Assembly (NCBI RefSeq): GCF_030035675.1
Contig: NC_084481.1
Coordinates: 231,042,927-231,106,926 of the forward strand
From: Rhineura floridana
Taxonomy: Eukaryota > Chordata > Lepidosauria > Squamata > Rhineuridae
Direction of reading: 5' to 3'
DNA length: 64,000 nucleotides
The notes below the pieces were generated by a model. The model saw nothing but the letters and a program-made list of their open reading frames with translations, was not told the origin of the DNA and ran no database searches. Shown here piece by piece: positions 45,116 through 55,800 of the stretch (its first letter is position 1; each line of letters begins with the position of its first letter). The position numbers and the translations under genes are program-made.

Positions 45116-45384
45116 AACTGGTTGATCTCTGTTGCTGTTGAGCCTCCTGGTTGTTTGTGTGCCTTCTGATCAGTTTAAGCTAAGTGTAATTAATTATTAT
45201 GTACTTCTTTGCCATTGTTGACCCTTCAGGGGATCTGCTGGCAGCTGTACCATTCTGGAAATGGAAAGATTCCTTACAACGTAGTCCATGGTGTATTGTT
45301 CCTGTGGTGGTATAGCCTCTGATATTGATTACCTGGGCTAATGTATGGCACAGAATGTTCAAGAACATTTCAACCAGTCTGCTT

Positions 45385-45627
45385 CTGTGTTGGAATTTCT
45401 TTTTAATATGCTTTTAAACCTTTTTTAAATGTGTTTTTAACCTTTTTTTAAAATGTCTTCAAATCTTTTTTTTAAAAAAATTTGTTTTTAAAGTTGTTTT
45501 GTTTTAGTTAATGTCTGTTCTTATGATGTTTTAAATAATTTTTAGTGCTTTTCTTTGCCGCCCTGGGCTCCTGCTAGGAGGGAGGATAGGATATAAATCA
45601 AATAATAAACAAATAAATAAATAAACC
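45385..45627 (+). repeat. L2 LINE 3' end
   Basis: 3' UTR with 'gccgccctgggctcctgcta' and 'ggatataaatcaaataataa' plus AAATA tail. Confidence 0.8.
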
Positions 45628-45789
45628 ACTCGGGGAATAAAGCTATCAGAATGTTTTACAGTCCAACTTCTATTAATGAAAGGAAGAGCATCAGCTATCT
45701 GCTGGGTCAGTTTCGCAGCATTATCCCAATTAACATAAAGGTTGAGCTCTTGCAGAGCTTGCAGATGAGCCGAGCTGTCTTGCTAAAAT

Positions 45790-45885
45790 CTTATAGCCCA
45801 ATATATACTCACTCAGAATAAAGTCCCACATTGTCCAATGGCATTTATGCCTCGCAAAGGTGCATGCAGAATTGCAGCCTTAGCA
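45790..45885. mobile_element. Palindromic MITE (family C)
   Basis: 'actcactcagaataaagtcc' then 'tgccatt'-like core and 'tgcagaattgcagcc'. Confidence 0.45.
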
Positions 45886-46114
45886 TCCCAACACACAAAA
45901 CGCTTCAAATGTTTGTACCTCCCCTGCGGGACGGGGCTTAATTACAACCCATTACCGTTTCAAAGCACACCTACACTACACTGACCACTAAGAGTAGATG
46001 AGTGGATTATACAGAGATGGTTGCACCGATCCTGAAGTGCAAACATCAAGAGAATTTAGCATCCATCTTGGAATCTGGACACTTCCCTGTGGAGGAGCAA
46101 TTGCTTTTCATACT

Positions 46115-46240
46115 GCCCTTTCCCAACAGGAGCCCTCCAGACATTTTGGACTGCATCTCCCATCAGCCCAGCCAGTGGTAGCTAGTGCTGATGGGAGTTG
46201 TAGTACAGAATCCCTGGGAGGCACCAGGTTGGTGAAGGCT
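46115..46240. mobile_element. Palindromic MITE (family A)
   Basis: Arms 'ggactgcatctcccatcagc' and 'gctgatgggagttgtagtac' are complementary. Confidence 0.7.
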
Positions 46241-46544
46241 GCTTTGCACTCCACTCCTACAATGGAGTCTCAGTGCTGTCCTACTGATTGTCCTCCGCAA
46301 CAAATATATTCTTCCTCTGCCAGTGGGACAGTGTGTCCTGTCTGCGACAAGAGTTCTCTCTATCCAATCAATCTCGGCAGCCACAGCCAGTAAAAAAGAG
46401 TTAGGAAAAGGCTAGAGGGGTTCACGTCCTGGTTCCTTTTGAGCAAGAGAAAGAGCTGCCCATAACATAACTATTGAGAAATCCAGGGTTTTAGTATAGT
46501 TGTGAGTATACAGCAGTGGAGCCAGCCAGAAACCAAATGATGAT

Positions 46545-46770
46545 GATGATGGACTGCCTCCAGGTCGATTCCGACTTATGGCGACCCTATGAATAGGGTT
46601 TTCATGGTAAGTGGTATTCAGAGGGGGTTTACCATTGCCTTCCTCTGAGGCTGAGAGGCAGTGACTGGCCCAAGGTCACACAGTGAGCTTCATGGTTGTG
46701 TGGGGATTCGAACCCTGGTCTCCCAGGTCGTAGTCCAACACCTTAACCACTACACCACACACACCAAAAG
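46545..46770 (-). repeat. Sauria-type tRNA SINE, full length
   Basis: Antisense: BovB-like tail first ('aggtcgattccgacttatgg'), then body, then B box complement 'ggattcgaacc' and head ending 'ttaaccactacaccacac'. Best full-length minus-strand copy. Confidence 0.9.
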
Positions 46771-46899
46771 CTAACATCAAAGAGTGACATTCCTGATATT
46801 TCTTATTCAAGTCTTTGCATGGAAAAAGTGATGCCACAACTGCAGGAACTTAACATCCCATGTATGCCCGCTCGATCTCACACTGTTGCAGGTGCTGCA

Positions 46900-47225
46900 C
46901 AATACTCATTCTGCAGTTGTAAAAAAAACACCGATCTTTTAGCGGGGCAGCACCCACACTTTAGACCTCCCAGCCTGCTGACATCAGGCTGGCGCCTTCA
47001 CTGTGCTCTTTCCAGCACCTGCTGAAGATATTTTTGTTTAGGCAAGCCTATCCTGACTTGTAGAAGTTACATGGGTTTTAATCTGTGTTAGCTTATTGTT
47101 GACTACAGTTTTTGAATGTTTTTAAATACCTCTTTTTAACCGTCGTTTATTAGTACACTGCTTTATGGTTTTTGTAACTGATCTGAGGTGTATACGTTTT
47201 GTTAAATAAAATAAATAAATAAATG
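46900..47225 (+). repeat. L2 LINE 3' end
   Basis: A degraded C-terminal frame ('cagcacctgctgaagatatt', 'gtttaggcaagcc') precedes the 3' UTR and AAATA tail. Confidence 0.65.
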
Positions 47226-47552
47226 TGGCTGTCCGTTTAGTTACAACAGCCCTGCAAAGTACCTGGTTGTTTTGGGGTTTCTGTCAAAAATCCTCTATTC
47301 AGAACACCTTTCAGGTTACAGCAAAGAACAGCTTATTTAAACTGCCCTCTCGGACTATCCCCTGGCTCATATCCTGCACTTAATACAGGAGCTTTGTGAT
47401 CCAATGACCTGCATGCAATTTGGAATGTCTAAAAATGATACATATATATATACCCACACACACAGTAAGGCCCAAGTTGGGAAGCGCAAGAACACCTATT
47501 TCTACTATCTTTTGGATGGGAAAGGTCACACTGCCACCCTATCCTAACTATG

Positions 47553-47881
47553 GTCACATCCACACTATACATTTTTAACTATTATTTATTACATTTATAC
47601 CCCACCTTGCTTTTTTCATGAAACCCAAGGTGGCTTACATATGGTTCCCAGGTGGTCACCCATCCAGGCACTGGCCAGACCCAACCCTGCTTAGCTTCAG
47701 CAGAGTGCTGGCCTCATGTGCCTTCAGACCATAGCCTAATCCACATGGCTCTCTGCAAAGAATCCTGGGAACTGTAGTTTTCCCATCACAGAGCCACAAT
47801 TCCTATCACCCTTAACAAATGGCGGTTTCGAGGATTCTTGGGGAAAAGCCGTGCGCTTTAAATGTATGGCATGGATGTGAC
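47553..47881. mobile_element. MITE (family B) carrying a 5S-derived SINE
   Basis: Ends GTCACATCCACACTATACAT and the near-complement 'atgtatggcatggatgtgac'. Inner arms 'aaagaatcctgggaactgta' are conserved with 15144 and 55530. The 5S-rRNA-derived SINE (minus strand) occupies about 47577-47735 between the left end and the inner arm. Confidence 0.85.
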
Positions 47882-48039
47882 TTTAGCTAAAATCCTGGAT
47901 TCTGCCTGTCTGAGTCCATGCCTCTTGAACCTCCCTTGATTCTCTTAACTGAGTGTTTAGTTCATAAGATCGAAACCCTCCTAATCCTTATAACCTGCTC
48001 TACCTAAATCCAAGTAGGCATAACTGAAAAAACCAGTGG

Positions 48040-48230
48040 CAATAATCAGTGGTAGAGCATCTGTCTTGCATGCAGAAGGTCCCAGGTTCAATCCCTGACC
48101 TTTCCAGGTAGGACTAGGATAGAATCTGTCTGAAACCTGGGAGGGCTGCTGTCAGTCAGAGCAGACAGTAGAGTTAGATGGACCAATGGTCTGATTCAGT
48201 CTAAGGCAGCTTCCTACGTTCTTAACGCTT
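48040..48230 (+). repeat. tRNA-Ala-derived SINE, well preserved
   Basis: 'cagtggtagagcatctgtct', B box 'ggttcaatccc', body and 3' end 'taaggcagcttcctacgttc'. Confidence 0.9.
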
Positions 48231-48344
48231 AGCCTTCCCTAGTTTACCACTGTCCCGGTTGATTCCCATGTCATATTCTAGATTATAGGCCTCCCAGCAC
48301 AGGGACTATGCCCATCAACTGGGCTAGATAAATAGCAATTATTC

Positions 48345-48450
48345 TCCTGTGTTTTCTGTGCCCTCTCCAGGTCTGCTCCAGAGGGTTGGGGGAAACCCCA
48401 GAACAGATTTAGGGAGTGTGTGGGGAAGGAGAGGCTTTGGGGGATGACCC
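48345..48450. repeat. Family D repeat, partial
   Basis: Shares the core 'ctgctccagagggttggggg' and 'gaacagatttagggagtgtg' with the other family D copies. Confidence 0.5.
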
Positions 48451-48549
48451 CTAGACTTCCACAACCTGCCCACCTTCCAGGTTGACGTTACTAAGCTGGG
48501 TGTGTAAGGGGTATTTTAAAGTCACTGGCCTCTGCTATAACTCAGAGGT

Positions 48550-48665
48550 ATCCAATATGGTGCCCTCCAAATACTGTGAACCTACATCAGCTGCAGCCAT
48601 GAGCAGCAGATGATGGGAATAAAAGTCCAGCAACGTCTGGAGGGCACCACTGTGGCTACCTCTGC
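48550..48665. mobile_element. Palindromic MITE (family A)
   Basis: Arms 'tatggtgccctccaaatact' and 'cgtctggagggcaccactgt', with 'gatgggaataaaagtcc' inside. Confidence 0.6.
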
Positions 48666-48959
48666 TACAACCTGCTGGAGATTTTGTGAGAGGGACGGTT
48701 TTGTATTGATTTACTGCTGGAAATCCAAGAAGTCATTGACAGAAAGTGACCAGATTTGGTGTTGTGTCATTTTGCCACAAGGGAAGAAATGGAGGATGGG
48801 TCAGTCCAAGGTGTGTTGATGCAGGTAAGATGAGTTTGAAGATGGAGAACCACCAAATGGCTCTAGTATGGCAGAGGTGCCCCAGTTCTGGTACTCCATC
48901 CTTCTGGAGGCATGGGTGGTCACGTTGCTGTTGGGAGTTCACAGAGGAATTTACCTGTT

Positions 48960-49240
48960 TTCTTCAGCTCTTGGTGGCTATGGTTAGATTGTTTTGGAGC
49001 ATTGAGTTTGTTCTGCAGTAGTGATTTGTGGTTTAATTATTGATATTGAAATATTATGGTTTTACATCGTGGTCTTATTATTGATACTGATGTTTGCTGA
49101 TATTTAATCATATTAATTAATCATATTGATGGTGATATGATTTGTAATTTGCAATGAGCGACTCATTTATTTGTATGTAATCCGCTTTGAGGTCACTCGT
49201 GACAAAAGCAGTATATAAGCTCAAATAAATAAAAATACAT
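48960..49240 (+). repeat. LINE 3' end
   Basis: AT-rich 3' UTR ending 'atccgctttgaggtcactcg' and 'cagtatataagctcaaataa'. Confidence 0.5.
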
Positions 49241-49249
49241 CAAATAAAG

Positions 49250-49430
49250 CACTTGATGGCTGCTAGGCATGATGGCTATATGCGACCATCAGGATCACCA
49301 GGATTGCTTCTCAATACCAGCAGCAAGTGAACATATGCAGAATAGGGCTGTTCTCTCCACATCCAGCTTGTGGGCTCCCTAAAAAGTAGGAAACAGGGCA
49401 CCGGACTAGATGAACCAGCAGGGCTCTTTC
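49250..49430 (+). repeat. CR1-type LINE 3' end, diverged
   Basis: 'ctgctaggcatgatggctat' and 'ccggactagatgaaccagc' match the sense 3' UTR seen at 42060-42260. Confidence 0.6.
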
Positions 49431-50770
49431 ATTACTGAAACTCAAACTACAGTTTTTCAGTTTTATCAATTTGTTTTCCAGTGAAATGCAGTTGGAGAGG
49501 TTGCAAAGGCAATCACGGCAGTGGCACTGGAGGAGAGAGGACTGCAGCACTCCGGTGAGAAAGCTCTAGACTTGCACCACAGAACTAATCATAAATTGCC
49601 TTGGTGTATGTTGAGTAGCCAAGGCATTGCCTTCCATGGTTACAAGCGCCTGTCTTTTAATAGTATTTGACAGGCGCATGCTTTGTTTTGAACTTGCCAA
49701 AGCTGGAAGCAAACCTGATTTTAAGGAGAATGAAAAATATCTAATCATGCAAGTAACAATGACACACAGGACACTTAGCCCCCCCCCCCCGCCATCTCAA
49801 AACCACTTTTGCGGGCAAAGCTATTGCCGACATGAGAAACACAAGGGAAAACATATTTTGCTTCATGCTAGTGACTGTGGAGAGCGTAGAAGAGGAGAAA
49901 TGTACAAACACTCAAAGCATTGATTCAAAGACGGAGGTCCTGGCCAACAGATTCAGTCGCGGAATGCCTTCTACTGTACTATCAAGGAACATGTTACCAT
50001 AGAGACTGAGAGGAAATTATTTTGCCAAAGTGCCAGGGGAGGGGGGGAAATTGTTCAAAAGAATAGTTGTGTGGATTAATTGCAGGCAGCCATCCAGTCT
50101 GTGATCAGAAATGAATGATACAGTTTGTTGGGTTTTTTAATTAAAGATGGATCAAGATTTGGGGTTGTTTTCTGGGAAGCAGTCAAATGTAATTCAGTTA
50201 TTTAACTTCCAGGCTAGTCCTGGAAGATATCTATGATAAAGACACAGAGGACATTTGACAAAGAGCACTTCTATACAACATTTTGCCAATATATTTGCTT
50301 TTCCAAGCTTACTCTAACAATCTTTTGTCCACAACTCACCTCTGGTGGATACTGTCTATGTGTTATTCAAGTCCCTGCCTATAATTTTGTTTTTTTCAAG
50401 GAAGTAAAGAGAAGGTATTGTTGCAGCTCAACTTTTGCCATCTGAATGTAATATATAGACATCAGACATCTGAATAGAAGATACCAACATCAGATTTGCA
50501 TTCATTAGGATCTACCTAGTCCACCACCACCACCACACCCAGCCAGCATTAGATGGGCAAGACTGCAGCACAGTACCAACAGGCAGGGTCACTATCCCAA
50601 GCATCTATCCATCAAAATGACATCACTATCAAAATCAGACAGGGCATCACCTGAAAACGGGAAATGTTGGGGCCTGCAGAGATTATCCAGGTTTAGCATT
50701 TCAGGCCTATCCCTGTGGTGCACACAGATTTGCACATGGGGTGCAAAATTCAGAGGGAGGGAAAGCTCGA
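49430..50770. other. No gene recognised
   Basis: Unique-looking sequence downstream of IMP3 (minus strand), with a short CCA tract at 50523-50537. It would include the IMP3 3' UTR; no clear polyadenylation signal or poly(A) remnant is visible. Confidence 0.45.
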
Positions 50771-50773
50771 CTT

Positions 50774-51337
50774 TTAACAAGCCAAGTCAAAATCATCTCG
50801 CTCCTGATTGTAGTTGAGCACATGCTGGCGGATGCGAGAGGAGTCAGTCCAGGTGATAAAGTCCTCCATGGCCCGTGTCACCAAGAACGCCGGGTCCGTC
50901 ACGACTTCAGGCCCCACACGCACGTGCCCCTGCTCCACAAAGGTGACAGCGGCTTTCATGTTCTGGGCCATGCGGAGCTTGAGGAGCAGGCAAGGCAGGC
51001 GGCGGCGGCAAAAAGAGGTGGCTGAGACGCGGTCACACTGTTCCAGAGAGCTCTTGGAGCCGACCAGCCCCATGGCGTAAAGCTTCTCCAGGAGGGCAGC
51101 AGTACTCCGAGCTCGGAAAGCCGCTGACTCTGGCGCATCGCCCAGGTCTCTGATCCGGCGGGCAAGTTCCCGAACAGCCCGGCTTAGCTGATTGTAGCGA
51201 GTGTAGTCCTCCCTGCGCTGCAAGCGGTAACGGCGGAGAACACGCAGCTCAGACAGGTTCCCGGAGGCAGCCTCCCAGTTCACCAGGTCTAGCTTCTTGA
51301 GGAGCTTCTGCTCATGGAATTTCAGCTTGCGCACCAT
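50774..51337 (-). CDS. IMP3: IMP3, U3 small nucleolar ribonucleoprotein protein
   Basis: Intact single-exon frame of 187 residues; the human protein, from memory, is 184. IMP3 works in the nucleolus with MPP10 and IMP4 in the U3 snoRNP and SSU processome, helping U3 pair with pre-rRNA for 18S maturation. The family start [15 protein letters not shown] is present, followed by the highly conserved block [20 protein letters not shown] (about residues 31-50), the S4 RNA-binding domain (about 110-175) with [37 protein letters not shown], and the acidic end ERDDFDL. A short insertion near residue 67 (GDAPESAA) accounts for the extra length. Start ATG at 51337-51335, stop TAA. Human IMP3 is also a single coding exon, so lack of introns says nothing about origin. 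It lies between a leftward CpG island and DLGAP5, not its usual vertebrate neighbourhood, and there is no CpG island at its 5' end. It could be the functional locus moved, or an intact retrocopy. Confidence 0.93.
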   Translation of the reverse strand: MVRKLKFHEQKLLKKLDLVNWEAASGNLSELRVLRRYRLQRREDYTRYNQLSRAVRELARRIRDLGDAPESAAFRARSTAALLEKLYAMGLVGSKSSLEQCDRVSATSFCRRRLPCLLLKLRMAQNMKAAVTFVEQGHVRVGPEVVTDPAFLVTRAMEDFITWTDSSRIRQHVLNYNQERDDFDLAC

Positions 51338-51439
51338 CTTCCCTCCTGGAAATAATCAGGGAGAGAAACTTACCTAAGTGCATTATAATTATGATTATTG
51401 TTAAACACATAGGAAGCATCAGAAACTTGCAGACACTAA

Positions 51440-51632
51440 ACAGTAAAGGAGTACAAGAATGGAACCAATGACCTAGGGAGGTGATGGGCACTCCAACACT
51501 GGAGGCATTCAAGAGGCAGCTGGACAGCCACCTGTCAGGGATGCTTTAGGTTGCATTCCTACACTCAACAGGGGGTTGGACTACATGGCCTTATGGGCAC
51601 CTTCCAACTCTACAATTCTAGGATCCTATGAG
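51440..51632 (+). repeat. CR1 LINE 3' end
   Basis: 'ggaggcattcaagaggcagc', 'gggggttggactacatggcc' and the terminal 'attctaggatcctatga' tail. It sits about 100 bp upstream of the IMP3 start codon (in IMP3 orientation). Confidence 0.85.
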
Positions 51633-51825
51633 TCTCAGTGGTAGAGTATCTGCTTTGCAGGCAGACAGCCCTAGGTTCAATCCCTGGCATCTCTAGGTAG
51701 GGTCAGGAGAAGCTCCTGCCTGGATACCTGGACAGCCACTGCCAATCAGAGTAGACATTATTGAGCTAGATAGACAAATGGTTTGACTTCGTATAAGGCG
51801 TATCATGTTCCTTCTTATAAGCAAA
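51632..51825 (+). repeat. tRNA-Ala-derived SINE
   Basis: 'cagtggtagagtatctgctt', B box 'ggttcaatccc', abutting the CR1 tail at 51632. Confidence 0.85.
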
Positions 51826-52316
51826 AAGAGACTGCAGGCTACATTTTGATGGCAGAGAAGACAAGAGTGCAGAGGAAGAGGAGAAACAAGCTTAGCATGG
51901 GGAGAATGCCTGCAGATGCACCCCCTTTAGCCTTCATTTAAGTAAGGTAAGAGGAGGAAGGCATTAACCTAGATACTTTCAAGAACATCAGGTTTGGACA
52001 ACTTGAAGGAAAATACAGCCCCCACCCTAAACCATGCATTGTGCCCTGCCAAATGTTTGACAACTCCCCCAGAAAGCAAAAGGCTATGTGACTGCTAAGA
52101 CACAACAGAAAAGGGGAAAAAAGATATAATATTATGTGCCTTTCTGCCAATGCCTTCAAGGCAGCTTACAGGGATTGGGCACAGGATCACAGCGTAATTG
52201 TTAAGCCCATACAGATGCAATTCCTGCCATCTCTGCTTAGAAGGATCAAGCAATGGGACAGGCTCCTCTGTTGGATACTGTAGAGAGCTACTGAATAGAC
52301 AATATTGTCTCCTTGG

Positions 52317-53110
52317 TACATGCTAACATAAGAAGAGCCCTCCTGGATCTTCTTTTTTAAAAAGTTTTTAATCTCAGACGATGTTTTGAAAGCTTTTTTT
52401 AAGAAACGTTTTTAAAGATGTTTTGTTTTAATGTGTTTCAATTATGTTTTAAAGTGTTTAGTGCTTTTGTTTGCTGCCCTGGGCTTCTGCCGGGAGGAAG
52501 GGTGGGATATAAATCGAATAGTGTGGCAGAACCTACCCTGTGGAATTCCCTCCCCTTAAATATTAGGCAGCACCATCTCTGTTACCTTTTCAGCGCCTTT
52601 TGAAGACTTTCGTCTTTCAACAAGCCTTTTAAGTTGACTTATCCCAGTCTGCGTCTGTGCTGGAATTGCTTTTTAATATTTTTTAACAATATGTTTTTTA
52701 ACCCTTTTAAAAATATGTCTTTAAAGATCTTTTTAAAAAAATGTTTTTAATGTTGTTTCGTTTTAATGTATTTTAAGGTCTGTTTTTATAATGTTTTAAA
52801 GTGTTTTTAGTGCTTTTGTTTGCCGCCCTAGACTCCTGCTAGGAGGAAGGGCGGGATAGAAATCAAATAAATAATAAATAATAATAAATAAACCATCTAG
52901 TCCTGTCCTCAACCTGATTCCCTAATAGGAAGCCTGCAAGCAGTAAAGGAGCACAACAGTGCTATCGCACGCGGCGATTCCCAGCAACTGGTAGTAGCTA
53001 TTCATAGCCTTACCCTCCATGAATTTCTCTAACCCCCCTTTTAAAGACATCCAAGTGGGTGGCCATCACTGTCTCTTGTGGGCACAAATGCCATCATAAT
53101 TTCGCCCGTT
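52317..53110 (-). mobile_element. CR1-type LINE split by two L2 3' ends
   Basis: The antisense CR1 terminus starts at 52317 and resumes at 52890 ('accatctagtcctgtcctca' to 'ggtggccatcactgtctctt'). Between lie two plus-strand L2 3' ends in tandem: about 52345-52520 (ending 'gggtgggatataaatcgaat') and about 52525-52885 (frame remnant TLWNSLPLNIRQ, ending 'gggcgggatagaaatcaaat'). Confidence 0.85.
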
Positions 53111-53454
53111 ATAGTAAAATGTGGGAGGTATGACTGCTGTAATCAATAGAAATGAAAAGGAGATGGGTAAGTTAGAAGAATCTTTACATAAAAAACCAAA
53201 CGAACCTGCAGGAGCTTCCAAGCAGAAAAATCAAGGCCGGCCAAGATCCAGCCCTAGCAAGCCGCAACAACGTGGGAAAGCCTTGAACAATTTCCTCTTC
53301 CGGTCCCCCCTCCCTCTCCAGGCAGAGCTCCACCCTCTGTAGTTCTTCTGAACAGAGGTATAAAAAGATATATACTGACAAGCACTGCCCAACTTCCGGG
53401 TAGCCTTGGAATGTTTCTAACAGTCAATAACAAAAGAAGGGGCAAGAGAGGATT

Positions 53455-53530
53455 ATATTCCAGCCCCGGGCTCCTACTGGGAGGAAGGGCGGGATATAAA
53501 TTTAATAAATAATAATAACAACGATAATAA
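53455..53530 (+). repeat. L2 LINE 3' terminus
   Basis: 'ccgggctcctactgggagga' and 'gggatataaatttaataaat' with AATA tail. Confidence 0.75.
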
Positions 53531-53654
53531 TATTTTTAAAGCAACACACTACGCACACAAGGTGCATGAGGGGGGTGGGTGCGTGGGATGCAATCTCAGA
53601 GGCTGCAGACGTTATAGCAACAACAACAGTAGGGATAAGGGTGAGCCAGCTTTT

Positions 53655-53775
53655 CCCCAACCTGGTGCCCTTCAGCTGTTTTGGACTGCAACTCCCACCT
53701 GCCCCAGCGTGCTGGCAGGATCTGGTGGAAGCTGCAGTCCAAAACACCTCCAAGGCACCAGGTTGGGAAAAAGCT
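53655..53775. mobile_element. Palindromic MITE (family A)
   Basis: Left arm 'ttccccaacctggtgccctt' and right arm 'aaggcaccaggttgggaaaa' are complementary around 'gactgcaactcccacctgcc'. Confidence 0.75.
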
Positions 53776-53837
53776 GATGTGGCCGCTTCTGCAGTCACAA
53801 TGCCTCCCTGCACCAGTTGCTTCAAACCCCAGTGGAA

Positions 53838-53862
53838 GGCGGCGGCGGCGGCGGCGGCGGCA
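53838..53862. repeat. (CGG)n trinucleotide tract
   Basis: About eight GGC/CGG units directly before a (GT)n run, ~650 bp upstream of the DLGAP5 promoter. Confidence 0.85.
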
Positions 53863-54599
53863 TGTGTGTGTGTGAGATGAGACTCCCTGAGAAAGCGATG
53901 ATTTCTCTAAAGCAAAAAGCCAGGGGACAGGATAATGCACTGGACCGCACTGCAGAGTTGTTGTGTGCTCTTTAGGGTTGCCAGGTTCAGGGCCCGAGAC
54001 TGATCCTGTATCTTTAGGAGAAGAGAAAGTCAGCCAAGTGCAGTATAATAAATTTTAAGTTAACTTATTTTTAACATTTGATTTTATCAGTATTTTTAAA
54101 TGAACATTTTATATTGTTTTTGTTTTATGCATTCAACGTAGAGGTTTTTGTTGATTAAGAGGAATATTACTCTAGTTTAAAAATTAATTAAAGTCCAATG
54201 TATTACAGCAGCCCTGCAGTGCAGTCCAGTGTGTTATCCTGTCCTCTCCCGCCTATAATAACAAAGGATTGACTTTCTGTTCTTTCTAAATCTGCGCTTA
54301 TTTCATATTTGAAAATGTGTCTTTTAATTAATTAATTTTGTAATTTAAAAGGTTACTGTTGTCAGGTCAAGTTTATAATTTTTTTAAAAAATTAAAATGA
54401 CTTTTTTTTTAAATCTGAAATAATTTTTTCTATAGGAAGAGAAGGAACGGCCCCGTTTAAATCCTGGGTTTCAATTTTGTGTTCTTGTTGGGCAGCTCTC
54501 GGCGTCGTCGAGTCCCGCCTTCAGACAATAGGCGTGCTACTCTACAGTTTTGCTGCCTCTATGCCGGGGAGCTTTCGGAACGCCAGTAAAACAGCGGGT

Positions 54600-54830
54600 G
54601 ACGGACTTCGCCTCTTCGGGCCAATCAGTGGCACGGAAGGCGGGATTTAAGGTTGGGAGGAGCAGGGCAATCTCGTCTGCTAGTGAGAGCTTGCAAGAGA
54701 CGCCTTTCATAGGTAGGCCGGCGCGAGAGGGTAGGGAACCAGCCAATGGAGGGCCTGAGATCCGATGCTAACAACCAATCAGTGGAGGCGGCGGCTAATA
54801 TTTGAATCGGAGGATCGGCGGAAACCGTTG
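54600..54830 (+). promoter_or_regulatory. DLGAP5: DLGAP5 promoter: three CCAAT boxes and a CHR
   Basis: CCAAT boxes at 54621-54625, 54743-54747 and 54775-54779; the last two are 32 bp apart, the spacing typical of NF-Y pairs. TTTGAA at 54801-54806 is the core of a cell-cycle genes homology region (CHR), with GC-rich GGCGGC just upstream as a weak CDE-like partner. This arrangement is known from promoters of G2/M genes bound by NF-Y and by DREAM/MuvB complexes. DLGAP5 is a known mitotic gene, so the match between motif set and gene supports both calls. No TATA box. Binding itself is inferred. Confidence 0.8.
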
Positions 54831-54906
54831 GGGTGGCGCAGTAGTAGTTAGAGGTCCTGTGTGGAGTTGAGCAGATATTTATTTATTGATTCGTCCAATA
54901 CGTGAG
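54831..54906 (+). other. DLGAP5: DLGAP5 exon 1 (5' UTR), inferred
   Basis: A strong donor GTGAG|GTAAGTGCG lies at 54906/54907, about 100 bp downstream of the CHR. The 5' boundary is a guess from the promoter motifs. No start codon in a usable frame is kept, and the coding start lies in the next exon, so this exon would be untranslated. Confidence 0.65.
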
Positions 54907-55009
54907 GTAAGTGCGCGTGGGGAGGTGCTGGTTGTGGAGACTTTCCTTGGAAGGCCCAAGAAACGGGGGAAAGAGAGAGAAACGGGGGGGGGAATTAGTT
55001 GTATGTTTG

Positions 55010-55375
55010 GTTCTTTGTTATGTGCCTTCAAGTCGATTACAACTGATGACGACCCTATGAATCAGCGACCTCCAAGAGCATCTGTCGTGAACCACCCTGT
55101 TCAGATCTTGTAAGTTCAGGTCTGTGGCTTCCTTTATGGACTCAATCCATCTCTTGTTTGGCCTTCCTCTTTTTCTACTCCCTTCTGTTTTTCCTAGCAT
55201 TATTGTCTTTTCTAGTGAATCATGTCTTCTCATGATGTGTCCAAAGGATGATAATCTCAGTTTCATCATTTTAGCTTCTAGTGATAGTTCTGGTTTAATT
55301 TGCTCTAATGCCCAATTATTTGTCTTTTTCACAGTCCATGGTATGGACAAAGCTGTCATCCAGCACCACATTTCA
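55010..55375 (-). mobile_element. BovB LINE 3' end (DLGAP5 intron 1)
   Basis: Minus-strand frame 55371-55018: IPWTVKKTNNWALEQIKPEL, FGHIMRRHDSLEKTIMLGK, GRPNKRWIESIKEATDL, VVHDRCSWRSLIHRVV. 3' terminus at 55010-55045. Antisense to the gene. Confidence 0.93.
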
Positions 55376-55404
55376 AATGAGTTGATTTTTGTTAGTCATT
55401 CTCA

Positions 55405-55510
55405 GGAGTACCATACCCCACTGAAACCAACGGGCTGTAGTAACTCTGGTCCATTGACCTTAGTGGGTCTACTCTGGAGTATGATTTTACAGTGCATTCC
55501 TAACCACGCT
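55405..55510. mobile_element. Palindromic MITE (family C)
   Basis: 'cactgaaaccaacgggctg' and 'agtgggtctactctggagta' with a partial palindrome. Confidence 0.5.
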
Positions 55511-55529
55511 ATACTTTTATTCCACTTTA

Positions 55530-55800
55530 TAGACTGTCATGGCTTCTTCCCCCAAAGAATCTTGGGAAGTGTAGTTTGTGAAGGGTGCTGAGAGTTAGGA
55601 GGCACCCTGTTCCCCTAATGGGGCTCCAGTGGCCAGAGTGGTTTAACAGTCAGCCCCTCTTCCCAGAGAATTGTGGGAATTAGAAGTATGTGAGGGGAAC
55701 AGGTTGTCTCCAAATAACACTTGGCGTTCTTCACAAACTACACTTCCCAGGATTCTTTGGGGGAAGAAGCCATGAATTCCTAAAGTGGAATAAAGGTCTG
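55530..55800. mobile_element. Foldback MITE (family B), full palindrome
   Basis: Left arm from about 55532 ('gtcatggcttcttcccccaa', 'gaatcttgggaagtgtagtt') is complementary to the right arm ('aactacacttcccaggattc', 'ttgggggaagaagccatga') ending near 55795. About 60 bp per arm, with a diverged middle. Confidence 0.8.

Noticed and set aside
48040-48110. tRNA-Ala gene
   Set aside because: Only the promoter-like head is tRNA-like; it continues into the SINE body and the same unit recurs many times.
50741-51080. Plus-strand frames opposite IMP3
   Set aside because: Shadows of the conserved minus-strand coding sequence.
51346-51373. Apparent mini-intron in the IMP3 5' UTR (minus strand, CTTAG|GTAAGT to TTTCCAG|GAGGG)
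   Set aside because: The donor and acceptor are only 28 nt apart, too short for a vertebrate intron. The acceptor could still pair with a more distant donor, which cannot be judged here.
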